Below are positions 1-7,743 of a stretch of DNA of 33,664 nucleotides, in pieces; positions within the stretch are counted from its first letter, which is position 1; every line of letters starts with the position of its first letter. The notes under the pieces were generated by a model that saw nothing but the letters and a program-made list of their open reading frames with translations, was not told the origin of the DNA and did no database searches. Source of the DNA: Patescibacteria group bacterium (GTDB lineage Bacteria > Patescibacteriota > Minisyncoccia > Moranbacterales > UBA2206); NCBI GenBank assembly GCA_030837625.1, contig JAUPKF010000012.1, positions 1 through 33,664 of the forward strand, written 5' to 3'. Made by a program: the position numbers and the translations under genes.

Positions 1-127
1 AAATTTACCAAACCATTTACAGATATAACAACGAGCGGATTCATACCGCTCTCAAAATGCCTCCAATTCAATTTGCTAATCATTTTTTAATCTCAGAGTT
101 CGTGTCTAAGAAAATGGGTACTTGACA
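1..127 (+). mobile_element. 3' end of an IS3/IS481-type insertion sequence (partial)
   Basis: The window opens inside an insertion sequence. It holds the last codons of a DDE transposase and ends at the terminal motif TGTCAAGTACCC (read on the minus strand from 127). Directly beyond 127 the PhoH-like gene resumes in frame at the codon after its Gly-Ser-Lys, so 127 is the element boundary. The other end and any target duplication lie outside the window. Confidence 0.75.
3..125 (+). CDS. DDE transposase, C-terminal fragment (IS3/IS481 type)
   Basis: Forty codons of an open frame run from the window start to a TGA at 123-125. The peptide contains YNNERIHTALKMPP, which matches the usual end of the rve integrase core in IS3-family OrfB proteins, where a tyrosine, Asn/Glu-Arg and His-x-Ala-Leu precede the last helix. 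The stop lies only two bases inside the element end, as is common in this family. The catalytic DDE residues are upstream of the window, so it cannot be told whether the enzyme is intact. The family is assigned from the tail alone; IS481 is the main alternative. Confidence 0.7.
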   Translation: MYQTIYRYNNERIHTALKMPPIQFANHFLISEFVSKKMGT

Positions 128-1040
128 CTTTGCTTCCAGGAAGATAGCCTATATCATTTCCCATTGGGACTAACGGTCTCACTACGACAAGCTTGTCGTA
201 TCGTCTTTTTTCAACCACAGCCTCCATACCAACCGCAAGTGAAAGAAGAGTCTTGCCTGTTCCAGCCGGTCCGATTATGGATACAACGGGAATGGCATCA
301 TCCATAAGAAGCTCCTGCGCCATCCTTTGCCCGACATTCAACGGCTTAAGTCCCCAATTATCATCTTCCTTGTCATCTAGGGAGACTAATAAACCGGATT
401 TAAAACAAGCAACTAACGTGTCATCTTCCTCCGTTTCGCAAATAAAAAACTGATTCGGAAATGCTTTCTGCCCCGCGACTAAGTTTGTAGCTTTCAACTT
501 ACGAAGCTCGTTTTTCTGCTGTTCGGAGAAATTAATCATTGAAAATCCCGCATACATGTCGCCGTAGTCTACTCTGTCCTTCCGATAGTCATCCGCCTTT
601 ATGCCACAAACATCGGCTCGCACACGAAGATTGAGATCTTTAGACACCAAAATGACATCTCTTGCGTCAGTTTGGTTTTTTGTCCTTCCGTGCTTCAAGC
701 CCAAGGCAACGGCCAAAATCCGATTGTCGGGTTTATTCATATTGAGAGATGGAATATTCTTGGGAAGTCCGCTATTGTTAACGTTGTTCAGCTCAATCCT
801 TACGATTCCCTTGCCGACAGATACCCCCTCGCTTAAGCTTCCTTGGGAACGCAAATCATCAAGATATCTGTTCACTTTTCTGGCGTTCCTGCCAATCTCA
901 TCCTGTCTTTTCTTGTGCTCGTCTATTTCACCAAGAACTACAAAGGGAATGACCACTTCGTTATCCTGGAAGTCAAAAAGCGCCTCCGGATTGTGGAGCA
1001 GGACATTGGTATCCAAAACATAAATTTTGGCCTTGGACAT
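93..1040 (-). pseudogene. PhoH-like ATPase with N-terminal PIN domain, truncated by an IS
   Basis: The first 304 residues are a normal YlaK/PhoH2-type protein. A PIN ribonuclease domain spans residues 5-150, with acidic positions in YVLDTN (D10), GEID (E39, D40), KPDNR (D106) and VSKD (D135). A PhoH P-loop NTPase domain follows, with Walker A GPAGTGKT at 257-264 and then RPLVPMG. After PGSK (301-304) the frame enters the IS and adds 11 foreign residues before stopping at 93. The Walker B (DEAQN) region and the rest of the ATPase, roughly 120-150 residues by family norm, are missing. The start at 1040 has a good Shine-Dalgarno (AAGGAGATCGT). The family couples an RNA helicase-like ATPase to a PIN nuclease. 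This copy should lack ATPase function, though a PIN-only product remains possible. Confidence 0.85.
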
Positions 1041-1188
1041 ACGATCTCCTTTTCACCAAGAGATGGCCTGTGTTTTCAAGGAACTGATCAGCCTCTTTTC
1101 GCCGAAAACAAAAAAGAAGCCTCCCTCCTTCCTGAATCCATCCTATCCCCTGCAAGTATTTTTTGCAACTAGGTAAAGCCCAAACGAT

Positions 1189-1217
1189 TTGACAAAATAG
1201 GTTTTTAATTCAATAAT
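1189..1217 (+). promoter_or_regulatory. sigma70-type promoter of the 1275 gene
   Basis: TTGACA at 1189-1194, a 17-base spacer and AATAAT at 1212-1217. The only mismatch to consensus is the first base of the -10 box. It lies 58 bases before the start codon of the next gene. Confidence 0.7.
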
Positions 1218-1274
1218 GTTTTGACAACTTGGCGAAGGTCGGAAACCATTTCTACCTATTGAGAGGAGGGCATT

Positions 1275-1556
1275 ATGACTGAAATCGATATAAAAGGTCT
1301 GACAGTGGATTACTCGGCTGTAGAAAAAGCCGCCAAAGTAAAATCGGATCGGGCAAAGGAGGAAGCAAAAGCCATCGAGAAGCTCCAGAGTGGCATCTCT
1401 GGCGAAATGGCGGAAGGACTTTGCCTTCTTGGCGAGATAAAAAACATCTCGCCAAAAACCCTTGTCCGCCTGGCTTACCTCAAGCTCAAACTCGAGGAGG
1501 CCGGTCACACGCAGGTCGCCCAAAACATTGGGCATGTCTGCAAACGGCCAACTTGA
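1275..1556 (+). CDS. small hypothetical protein, helical, 93 aa
   Basis: The family is not recognised. The start is set by a strong Shine-Dalgarno (AGGAGG, 1264-1269) five bases before ATG. The protein is charged and mostly helix-forming, with an Ala/Lys/Glu-rich segment at residues 15-38 and a second helical stretch around LVRLAYLKLKLEE (61-73). It has one Cys near the end and no signal peptide or membrane span, so it should be cytoplasmic. It forms a one-gene unit, with a near-consensus promoter upstream and a strong terminator 12 bases after the stop. This dedicated transcription suggests a real gene despite its size. Confidence 0.65.
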   Translation: MTEIDIKGLTVDYSAVEKAAKVKSDRAKEEAKAIEKLQSGISGEMAEGLCLLGEIKNISPKTLVRLAYLKLKLEEAGHTQVAQNIGHVCKRPT

Positions 1557-1561
1557 GACCC

Positions 1562-1604
1562 AAAAAAACCGACGGATGACTTCATCCGTCGGTCATTTTA
1601 TTTT
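1562..1604. terminator. bidirectional rho-independent terminator
   Basis: An 11-bp stem, CCGACGGATGA (1569-1579) pairing with TCATCCGTCGG (1582-1592). It is preceded by AAAAAAA and followed by TCATTTTATTTT, so it can end both the plus-strand gene at 1275-1556 and the minus-strand export cluster ending at 1622. Confidence 0.85.
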
Positions 1605-1621
1605 CCGTTATATTAAGAAAA

Positions 1622-2653
1622 CTATTCTCCCGATTCCGCTCCGGGCTTTTTAATTTTCTTCTTAAGCATCCAAAGATAAACAAGATGCGAAACAATCGCC
1701 AAAATTATCGCGCCGTATAAAAACCACTGGTACTCCCGGCACTTGTCAAAAAAATACCAGAAAGCCGCCGCCGCCCCAGTCCAAGCCAGCGCCGTTTTCC
1801 AGCCAAATTGTATTTTCAAATAATTTCTCCGCGCTTCCAAAAATAAACCCAGCACAAAAACGACGAGCGCCAAAATCCAAACCCACTTCGGCCAACCCTG
1901 ACAAACCGCATCCTCCGCGCCGGAAGTCTCTCCGTTGGAACTTTCCTCTCCCCTCACTTCCTCTCCTCCGCCCTGGTTGTTTTCTTCATCTTCGCCATCC
2001 GCCCCCTCAACTGGAGAAAAAAGCGCCCCCGCCAAATCAGCGATCCCGCCGCCACGCCTTCCGCCTCCGCCATCATTGTCATCGTCGTCATCATCATCGT
2101 CATTACTATCACTTGTTACTCTCAATATTGGCGGATTATATACATCAGATTCCACACCTAAAGATAAATCAAACCTTGTTCTACTTTTGGACTGGTCGGT
2201 CGCCAAGGGATCGAAAACAAAAAATATCTCATAAGACTGCGAGTCGCCCGATCCGAGAATATCGAAATTCCTAGCCGCCGTTTCATCGTATAAATTTCTA
2301 AGCGTTGTTCCTGGTAAAAATGGGAAATCCACCAATTCGCCGCCCGATCTTTTTATTTCCACTAATATTTCAGATTCCAATCCAGTATTAAAATCAAGAT
2401 AAGAATTTGAGTCGAGCCGAAGCATTACCAATCTCTGGTCAGGTGTTTTATTGGTAATGATGATTTTTCGGGAAAATTTGTCTCCGGGTAAAATATTTGA
2501 CTCATCAATGATAAAGCTCGGTCCGAAAGCTCCGGACGGATCAAGCGTTATCTCCACCATATCTGCATCTTCAGCGTAAGTAAGGTTTCCGCTTAGCACA
2601 AAAAGTAAAGTAATTATCGCTAAAAAACAATATTTTCTAATTTTACCATTCAT
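1622..2653 (-). CDS. secreted-then-anchored membrane protein with Asp/Gly linker, export cluster
   Basis: A 343-residue protein of unknown family. Residues 1-27 form a signal peptide ending ...LTYA. Residues about 30-180 look like an extracellular beta-sandwich of the kind found next to TasA-like proteins (ILPGDKFSRKIIITN resembles the 'PGD...' strand of CalY/TasA-type modules). A linker rich in Asp then Gly (about 183-205) and a Glu/Gly-rich stretch follow. The C-terminal third has three hydrophobic spans (roughly 255-275, 283-303, 310-330) and a Lys-rich tail. It overlaps the upstream lamin-tail gene by 11 bases (ATG inside GAATGGTAA), which implies translational coupling. By context it is probably a membrane partner or anchor for the surface fibre proteins encoded with it. 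That role is inference. Confidence 0.7.
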   Translation of the reverse strand: MNGKIRKYCFLAIITLLFVLSGNLTYAEDADMVEITLDPSGAFGPSFIIDESNILPGDKFSRKIIITNKTPDQRLVMLRLDSNSYLDFNTGLESEILVEIKRSGGELVDFPFLPGTTLRNLYDETAARNFDILGSGDSQSYEIFFVFDPLATDQSKSRTRFDLSLGVESDVYNPPILRVTSDSNDDDDDDDDNDGGGGRRGGGIADLAGALFSPVEGADGEDEENNQGGGEEVRGEESSNGETSGAEDAVCQGWPKWVWILALVVFVLGLFLEARRNYLKIQFGWKTALAWTGAAAAFWYFFDKCREYQWFLYGAIILAIVSHLVYLWMLKKKIKKPGAESGE

Positions 2654-4760
2654 TGTTTAGATCCGTTGAATTATTATCTTCTTCTTTTATAACTGGATTA
2701 TTTGTCTTGGCGCCCTCTTTCTCTCCAATGGTAACTTCGGATTCTTCCGTCTTACCTTCACCTTCACCAGAATTTCCCACGTCATTATCCTCTGATTCAG
2801 TCAAAAAAATTTCTCCTCCCAAATCCGACACCCCTACAGGCCCATTTGTATCAGACAAAACAATTTGACCAACAATCAGTTTCTCAATTTCTTTCAGCAT
2901 CTCTGCCAATTTTTTTTCTTCCTTTTCTTTCTTCATTTCCAAAATATCAAGCAAAATGTCGTCGTCTATTGTCTTATCGTTCGCGTTTTTTATCATTCCC
3001 AAAAATTCCAAAAATACCGGGTTGCACACGGATTCTTTTTTCTTTTTATCCACTTTTTCTCCGTCAAAGCATTCTTCGTAGGCCAGGAAACGGAAGCTTC
3101 TCATTTCTTTTTTGTCCAGTTTGTTTTCTTCTCCTGGTGTTGCTTCCGGATCAATCCAAATGCCCACTCCGTCAGGAAATCGGGCGAAAGATTTTCCTTC
3201 CGGAAATTCACTGGCTTTCTCATATTTATATATATCCTCGAGCATCCCCATGCCATTGTAAAAAGACAGCGTATCTTTGTCGTTATCCAAAAAGTCTTCT
3301 TCCAGATACACCACCAAGCGTTTTCCTCCTGCGATTTCAGTGTCCCTTGCGTTATCTTCGGAAATTATTATCTTTTCACCTTGGCTATTTTTGAAATACC
3401 AGCCAGAAACATCCACTTTTCTTTCGGAAATATTGAAAAGCTCTATCCATTCCCCTCCGGGCTTTTTCGCGCTGTCATCTCCCAAAGAATTAGCCACAAA
3501 CTCGTTCATCACCACCGGCGAGAGATTGGCCGCACCCGGCGTGCCATAATTGTTTCCATCCGCACTGTCCCAATACGTGCCATCATTGCAATTGCCGCTG
3601 ATACAGGTGTGCCAACTGGCCGAAAGCGTTCCATCACCCGGAATATCTTCCCGCTCCATGGATTGATATAATCCTTCGCAAACTCCATTCTTATCGTTAC
3701 ATCCGGCCGGCCAGGTTGAATTTTTCCACGCGGTATCAATCGTGATATTATTTTCATTCTGCAAAATCAAATCCTCTCCTGTTTGCAGCAGGCTCATATT
3801 GGAAACATGGGTATACCCTTCATCCTTGTCCAAATCGCCATCTAAGTTTATGGCTGTTTCGTCGTATTTTTTCTTCGTAATTAAAAAATATCCACTGGCT
3901 TTTATGCTGTATCCGCTAGGAATTTCAATATGCCCGCCAACGCCTGATCCGCCATGGACGATGTTCCAGTTTGAGATATCAATATCTTCGTTTGTCATAT
4001 TACGAAGCTCGATCCATTCATCGTTGTCATTCCCGCTGTTTCCCATCCACATAATTTCGTTTATTACAACATCACCTTCGCCTTCCCATTCTCCGGTTTT
4101 GATTTCTATACCATCGGCGCTTGGATCGGCCAGTTCTTCATCCCAAAAACCCAAGGAATTGTCGATGAAATCCGTTTGCCAGGCGGTAAATTTAAAATTG
4201 AACTCGCAAGTTTCATCTTCCAGCGTTTGAGAAGAATCCGCCGGAAGTTCCAGAACAAATGTCCAGTCATCGCTTTCGGCCGGATCAAGGATTAATGAAT
4301 TGACCATCACTGGTGGAACCGGAGAAATGATACTTCCCATATCAAAATCCTCAAGCGAAAGCTTATCATAAACCACGGTGGAATTTTTTTTAGCCGTAAG
4401 CGTCAACGCCTCGCACAAATCTCCATCATCTGTTTTCAGATATTTCACTTTATACTGAAAAGGCAAATCTCCCTGATTGGTAAAATCAACTTCCTGCGTG
4501 ATAGCATCGCCCGGCTCCATCGGCTCTGATCCTGTAGTATATCCGAAAGATGTTTGCGTCGCCACTCCGTCTAAGATTCCCGCCGTTACGGAGTTTTCTT
4601 CGCTTTTTTCTTCATCAAAAAAACCGGCGCTAGTCCCACGAATAGTCAAAATCGGGACAAAAAGAGCCACCATCAAAACCGTCACGCCTAACTTATGCAG
4701 CGACCTCGTTATCCTTTTGGTAATTATTGATTTGTATTTACTTTTCTGTTTTCTCCTCAT
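2643..4760 (-). CDS. surface protein with TasA/CalY-like N-domain and two lamin tail domains
   Basis: About 705 residues. A long basic N-terminus with a hydrophobic core (27-41) ends at TSAGFFDEE, a SipW-type cleavage region followed by the Ser/Thr-rich start of a CalY/TasA-like beta domain (about 48-200). Two lamin tail domains (LTD, an Ig-like fold) follow: one from VVINEIMWMG with DEWIELRN (about 231-345), the second from VVMNEFVANS with GEWIELFN (about 418-530). The C-terminal 120 residues are Lys/Glu-rich, possibly coiled coil, then acidic. It lies directly behind the signal peptidase gene and overlaps its end. ATG at 4760 is preferred over the GTG one codon upstream. The likely role is a secreted adhesive or fibre-associated protein processed by the neighbouring SipW; substrate status is inferred from order and cleavage motif. 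Confidence 0.8.
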   Translation of the reverse strand: MRRKQKSKYKSIITKRITRSLHKLGVTVLMVALFVPILTIRGTSAGFFDEEKSEENSVTAGILDGVATQTSFGYTTGSEPMEPGDAITQEVDFTNQGDLPFQYKVKYLKTDDGDLCEALTLTAKKNSTVVYDKLSLEDFDMGSIISPVPPVMVNSLILDPAESDDWTFVLELPADSSQTLEDETCEFNFKFTAWQTDFIDNSLGFWDEELADPSADGIEIKTGEWEGEGDVVINEIMWMGNSGNDNDEWIELRNMTNEDIDISNWNIVHGGSGVGGHIEIPSGYSIKASGYFLITKKKYDETAINLDGDLDKDEGYTHVSNMSLLQTGEDLILQNENNITIDTAWKNSTWPAGCNDKNGVCEGLYQSMEREDIPGDGTLSASWHTCISGNCNDGTYWDSADGNNYGTPGAANLSPVVMNEFVANSLGDDSAKKPGGEWIELFNISERKVDVSGWYFKNSQGEKIIISEDNARDTEIAGGKRLVVYLEEDFLDNDKDTLSFYNGMGMLEDIYKYEKASEFPEGKSFARFPDGVGIWIDPEATPGEENKLDKKEMRSFRFLAYEECFDGEKVDKKKKESVCNPVFLEFLGMIKNANDKTIDDDILLDILEMKKEKEEKKLAEMLKEIEKLIVGQIVLSDTNGPVGVSDLGGEIFLTESEDNDVGNSGEGEGKTEESEVTIGEKEGAKTNNPVIKEEDNNSTDLNNEW

Positions 4761-5304
4761 CACCTTCTTTTTCCCCGCGTTTTTTAATTCTTCTTCTGTA
4801 ATCCAACTTTAACAAAATTTCCTTTTTTATCTTCTGCGCTTCGTCATAAATTATGATCACCGCCGGCACGATCACAATCAGCACGAATCCAACCGGTTTT
4901 TGCGCCGCCGCTACGGCATAGCCGACATATGGCGCGCCAGTAATCAACTTTCCAATTATCTCCCCCTGACTGACTGTTTTTTGGTCGGGTGAATTGTTGG
5001 CATCGCCTTTTGTCACATAGGCTTTTTTTCCATCGACTTCTTTTATCTCAAATATCCTGTGCGTCGTCGGCGTTTTGCTCTTCCCGGATTCTCCGAAAGT
5101 AACGATATCTCCTACTTTATATTCCGCCGCCGGTTTCACCAAAATCACGCTTCCCGTCCTGATCGCCGGCTCCATCGAACCGGAAAGAACCACCAACGTC
5201 TTCATCCCGCCCACCGAAAAAACCGAAAGCACCAGTGTCAGGGCGATCACGGCAATCACCGCCAGAATCAGGTAATATATAATTTTGAATATTTTTGAAA
5301 ACAT
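4738..5304 (-). CDS. sipW: SipW-type signal peptidase I
   Basis: A membrane-bound serine peptidase that removes signal peptides from exported precursors. Taking ATG at 5304 gives 188 residues. A transmembrane helix spans about 7-30. SGSMEPAIRTG carries the nucleophile Ser43. THRIFEI carries His82, where canonical bacterial signal peptidase I has Lys, so it is the archaeal/ER/SipW type. GDANNSPD supplies the third conserved Asp. A second membrane span (about 137-153) and a highly charged tail follow. A TTG at 5343 would add 13 residues; neither start has a clear ribosome site. It overlaps the downstream lamin-tail gene by about 23 bases and sits one small gene from the TasA-like gene, as in Bacillus tapA-sipW-tasA. 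Its natural substrates are probably the three exported proteins beside it. Confidence 0.9.
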   Translation of the reverse strand: MFSKIFKIIYYLILAVIAVIALTLVLSVFSVGGMKTLVVLSGSMEPAIRTGSVILVKPAAEYKVGDIVTFGESGKSKTPTTHRIFEIKEVDGKKAYVTKGDANNSPDQKTVSQGEIIGKLITGAPYVGYAVAAAQKPVGFVLIVIVPAVIIIYDEAQKIKKEILLKLDYRRRIKKRGEKEGDEEKTEK

Positions 5305-5326
5305 AGATTGTATCGAAGATAGTCCG

Positions 5327-5548
5327 CTATTTGTTACTCCCAAAAACCGCTTCCATCATTTTTTTTCTCTCCTCCATGGCACACTCTGGACAGTAGCCAT
5401 GACTGTCCTTATTGATAGGACTTTCCACTTCTCCCATATCCTTTTCACATACAGAACAAATTTTCCTGACTTTATATGTTCTTTTATCTTCTTTTTCGCT
5501 TCTCACCGGCTTCTCCGCCGGCATTTGGTTAAAATTAGTTCCCTCCAT
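5327..5548 (-). CDS. small zinc-ribbon-like protein, 73 aa
   Basis: The family is not recognised. A disordered N-terminal half is followed by a likely metal site: CSVC at about 31-34 and CPEC about 20 residues later, typical spacing for a zinc ribbon. The C-terminus is a charged helix (MEERKKMMEAVF). There is no signal peptide. It is the first gene after the promoter-containing gap at 5549-5693, and its 3' end reaches into the region of the alternative TTG start of the signal peptidase. Its position suggests a regulator or assembly helper of the export operon; this is inference only. Confidence 0.6.
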   Translation of the reverse strand: MEGTNFNQMPAEKPVRSEKEDKRTYKVRKICSVCEKDMGEVESPINKDSHGYCPECAMEERKKMMEAVFGSNK

Positions 5549-5693
5549 TTTTTTACCCCATTGAATTGTTTCGCTTTAACGAAACACTGCGAAACAGTAT
5601 TCGACCGAGGTTGTTTTATTTTTTTATACTCAAACCCTCACTCCCCCGCCCCTTCAATAAAGAGGCGAGGCAAGAGAATTCAATCAATACGGA
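5549..5693. other. gap between TasA-like gene and the SipW operon
   Basis: Contains a 7-bp hairpin TGTTTCG/CGAAACA (5567-5573 and 5580-5586), with a further partial copy of the GAAACA motif just downstream, and an A/T-rich tract. No convincing -35/-10 pair is visible, so it is unclear whether the sipW operon is co-transcribed with the TasA-like gene. Confidence 0.4.
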
Positions 5694-6683
5694 TTATAAA
5701 TCAGTGTCGTAATAATCAATCATAGCTGTTTCAAACAGATATGACGCTCCGTGCCAGCCTGTCATGTTAGTTTCATTCCAGTCAGATGCTAAAATTACCC
5801 AAACCTTAGCATTTTCTACTGAGTTATTCAGATCAATAGCCTGACCTGACACACTGAAAGATCCAGTACCATCAGTAGTAAATGATCTTATGGCTGATGT
5901 ATCTGTTCCAGAATATGGATTAGTACCAGTTACTAACACATAGTTAGTGTTAACAGCTAGACCCGCAACAGATAAATCATACTTGAAATCTGCATCTTTG
6001 ACCTTATAAGTCAAAACGGCATTGGCGTTTGAATCTTGATCAATGTCATCCCAATCACTCCCAGTTTTGTGAACCATGGTAACAGTATTTGTCAGCTGTT
6101 CAGCAAACAAGCGCATATCAAAAGTCATTGTTTCGCCCTGATACTTGTTGTCATCATTTGTTGATTCCATAGTATAGCTTTGTTCAACTTCCATGTATCC
6201 CTTAGCTGGAATCATACCAAGAAGAACACCATCGCCTGTTTCGCCACCATAAATTTCACTCAAAGTCTTTCCGTCTGCATCAGTATATATGGTTTGAAAC
6301 CAAAGGGGAGATTCTCCCCCTTGCGCATATACCTTAACAGACAAGTCATACACAATTGCGTCTTCCAAATTAGCAACTGTATCTGTGTTGCGTTCATTTC
6401 TTGCTGTCTTAAAATCAGAGAGCTTTTTCCAAACATTAGCAGGGTTTGAGCCAACATTATTAATTTTAAAATTAATATAGTCGGTATATCCAGGTTTCAT
6501 GTCATTAAGAGCATATGGCGCCTGTTCCTTCCAAGTTCCTCCATTGACGTTAATATCAATGGTTCCTGTGGAAATCGTATTCCCCGTTGATGTTTCCGTG
6601 TCATAGAAATACGCCACAGTTCCTCCGATTGCCAACGCCGCGACAGCCGCGATCATCAACAAACTTTTTGTTATATTTTTCAT
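5694..6683 (-). CDS. TasA/CalY-like secreted fibre protein
   Basis: 329 residues. The N-terminus is a short basic segment, a hydrophobic core (8-25) and VAYFYDTETSTGNTIS, the classic SipW-dependent signal of TasA/CalY/camelysin proteins, in which cleavage is followed by F/Y-x-D/S-x-E and then GTIDI. A beta-rich domain spans about 40-200 (MKPGYTDYINFKINN is the conserved 'PG' strand). A second Thr/Ser-rich beta module spans about 215-329 with no recognised name. In Bacillus this family forms extracellular fibres of the matrix. The only signal peptidase gene in the cluster is 350 bases downstream on the same strand. There is no Shine-Dalgarno; the leader is made of repeated AATCAA units. A weak promoter (TTGATT, then GATAAA, about 6739-6768) could drive it. 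Confidence 0.85.
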   Translation of the reverse strand: MKNITKSLLMIAAVAALAIGGTVAYFYDTETSTGNTISTGTIDINVNGGTWKEQAPYALNDMKPGYTDYINFKINNVGSNPANVWKKLSDFKTARNERNTDTVANLEDAIVYDLSVKVYAQGGESPLWFQTIYTDADGKTLSEIYGGETGDGVLLGMIPAKGYMEVEQSYTMESTNDDNKYQGETMTFDMRLFAEQLTNTVTMVHKTGSDWDDIDQDSNANAVLTYKVKDADFKYDLSVAGLAVNTNYVLVTGTNPYSGTDTSAIRSFTTDGTGSFSVSGQAIDLNNSVENAKVWVILASDWNETNMTGWHGASYLFETAMIDYYDTDL

Positions 6684-6840
6684 AATTTGATTTTTTGATT
6701 AATTGATTTAATGATTGATTAATTACATTGCCCTCGGAAAATTTTATCTTAACCTCCTTGAGACAAAATCAACCGGGACAATTTTCAGCACTTAGGCAGC
6801 TTACTCCATCGACCCTTAAAAAATTATTTAAACTCACTCG

Positions 6841-6880
6841 TACATTAGTATATTCGTACAGATTCGTAATTCGTAAAGAA
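6841..6880. repeat. dispersed TTCGTA repeat, copy 1
   Basis: AT-rich repeat built from TTCGTA units (ATTCGTACAGATTCGTAATTCGTA). The same units recur near 10322, 11976, 16628, 17108, 21858 and 22351. It lies between the candidate RNA at 6879-7094 and the TasA-like gene. Confidence 0.6.
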
Positions 6881-7094
6881 AAACAAAAAGACCAACCGCT
6901 GTCCACTATTCAACCCGAATAATGAACGCCGGTTGGCCTTCGTAAAAACGAAACAATCTTTTGGTTCGCAAAAAGACGTCGTCATTTCACCCGTATTTTC
7001 CATCCTGTCAGACAACGTCCACCAAGCGAACGCCATTTGGCAAAATGAATTTGTTTTATTTTTCCTTTTCGTTTCCCCTTGCAACGCCTCCTTA
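6879..7094 (-). ncRNA. candidate structured RNA with own promoter and terminator
   Basis: The transcript predicted from the promoter at 7101-7128 would start near 7094 and end in the T-run at 6890-6879, about 215 nt. It folds well by eye. GACGTTGTC pairs with GACGACGTC around a 24-nt loop, and GTTCGC/GCGAAC encloses it. The 3' hairpin has a 10-bp outer stem (AAGGCCAACC/GGTTGGTCTT, one wobble) and a 10-bp inner helix (TTCATTATTC/GAATAGTGGA, two wobbles), followed by TTTTTGTTTTT. The 5' end carries AAGGAGG. An open frame of 79 codons (7084-6845) starts at a TTG only two bases after it and runs through the terminator, so coding is unlikely. The RNA family is not identified. Confidence 0.5.
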
Positions 7095-7100
7095 ACTCAA

Positions 7101-7128
7101 ATTATACTCTCCGCCTAAATTATTGCAA
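7101..7128 (-). promoter_or_regulatory. promoter of the candidate RNA at 6879-7094
   Basis: Minus strand: TTGCAA (7123-7128), a 16-base spacer and a perfect TATAAT (7101-7106). Confidence 0.6.
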
Positions 7129-7201
7129 ACCCACTTATCCACAGTTTTGGCTTGACAAAGCCTTTATTTTATGTTTTAACTAAAAGCGTCCTTTTCCCCT
7201 C

Positions 7202-7230
7202 TTTACAAACCTGTTATAATATGCTATAAA
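7202..7230 (+). promoter_or_regulatory. promoter of the 7477-8760 operon
   Basis: TTTACA (7202-7207), a 17-base spacer and TATAAA (7225-7230). A perfect TATAAT also lies at 7215-7220. A second candidate is TTGACA at 7152-7157 with TTTAAC 17 bases later. The resulting leader of about 240 nt would include two large hairpins. Confidence 0.6.
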
Positions 7231-7258
7231 AGACAGTTACAGCTCGTTGACAATTTCA

Positions 7259-7383
7259 TCCCCCACCACTTTTCCGCTACGCCAAAGGCGTTATCGGTTC
7301 ATATCACTTCCGTATATTTTTGCTTGAGCTATCTTGGAAAAATATTTCTCCCAAGAAGCAAAGAGCGGAAAAGTGGTGGGGGA
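7259..7383. repeat. 125-bp element with perfect 20-bp inverted ends (TCCCCCACCA family)
   Basis: TCCCCCACCACTTTTCCGCT (7259-7278) is the exact reverse complement of 7364-7383. The outer ten bases, and the flank GGGGGACAAG on one side, are shared with the inverted repeat around the GIY-YIG gene at 9091-9379. The inner ten bases differ but still pair. The interior has no open frame of note. Confidence 0.75.
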
Positions 7384-7387
7384 CAAG

Positions 7388-7439
7388 TCAAAGCCCCGCT
7401 TTTACGCCTCTTTTCAGCGGCATAAAAGCGGGGCTTTGA
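7388..7439. repeat. near-perfect hairpin in the operon leader
   Basis: A 17-bp outer stem (TCAAAGCCCCGCTTTTA against its complement ending at 7439), then CGCC/GCGG and a short loop. There is no T-run, so it is not a terminator. It ends 25 bases before the ribosome site of the 7477 gene and would fold in the mRNA leader. Confidence 0.65.
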
Positions 7440-7476
7440 ATCGGAAATGCTGATAATGCTATTGAGGAGGAACAAG

Positions 7477-7743
7477 ATGGAAGAAGGCAACTATTTTACG
7501 ATGCTCAAGGAAAACAGTCTGCAAAAGCTGGCGGAAGATCTGGGACTGGAAGTGAGAAACAAGGAGTATCTGTATCTTACCACCGGCGAAGTTTTCGTAA
7601 CTCACGTCTGGGAATCGAAATTGTTCATTAACCGGTTTTTTTTCGGCTTGGACAAAAGAAAGTTCCCGACTATAAACAAAAAAGTTGAGGAGCTGGATTA
7701 CGTCAAAAAGTTCAACCCGATGAAGAAAGGAGATGCGGCATGA
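7477..7743 (+). CDS. hypothetical protein, 88 aa, first gene of unknown operon
   Basis: The family is not recognised. ATG at 7477 is chosen because GAGGAGG (7464-7470) sits at ideal distance; an in-frame ATG at 7447 has none. The protein is soluble, with a helical N-terminus (SLQKLAEDLGLEV) followed by alternating beta-like segments and a Lys-rich end. It has no signal or membrane span. Its stop overlaps the next gene's start (ATGA), so the two are translationally coupled. Its neighbours are membrane or exported proteins, suggesting a cytoplasmic partner of an envelope complex, but no function can be given. Confidence 0.65.
   Translation: MEEGNYFTMLKENSLQKLAEDLGLEVRNKEYLYLTTGEVFVTHVWESKLFINRFFFGLDKRKFPTINKKVEELDYVKKFNPMKKGDAA

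Noticed and set aside
6684-6860. Strong AAGGAGG upstream of the TasA-like gene, at first read as a riboswitch or leader-ORF signal.
   Set aside because: It is followed only by ATG TAA and falls in the spacer of a plausible TTGATT/GATAAA promoter, so chance purines in a promoter explain it better. No known riboswitch signature was seen.
7388-7439. Considered as a terminator.
   Set aside because: No T-run on either strand follows the 17-bp stem.
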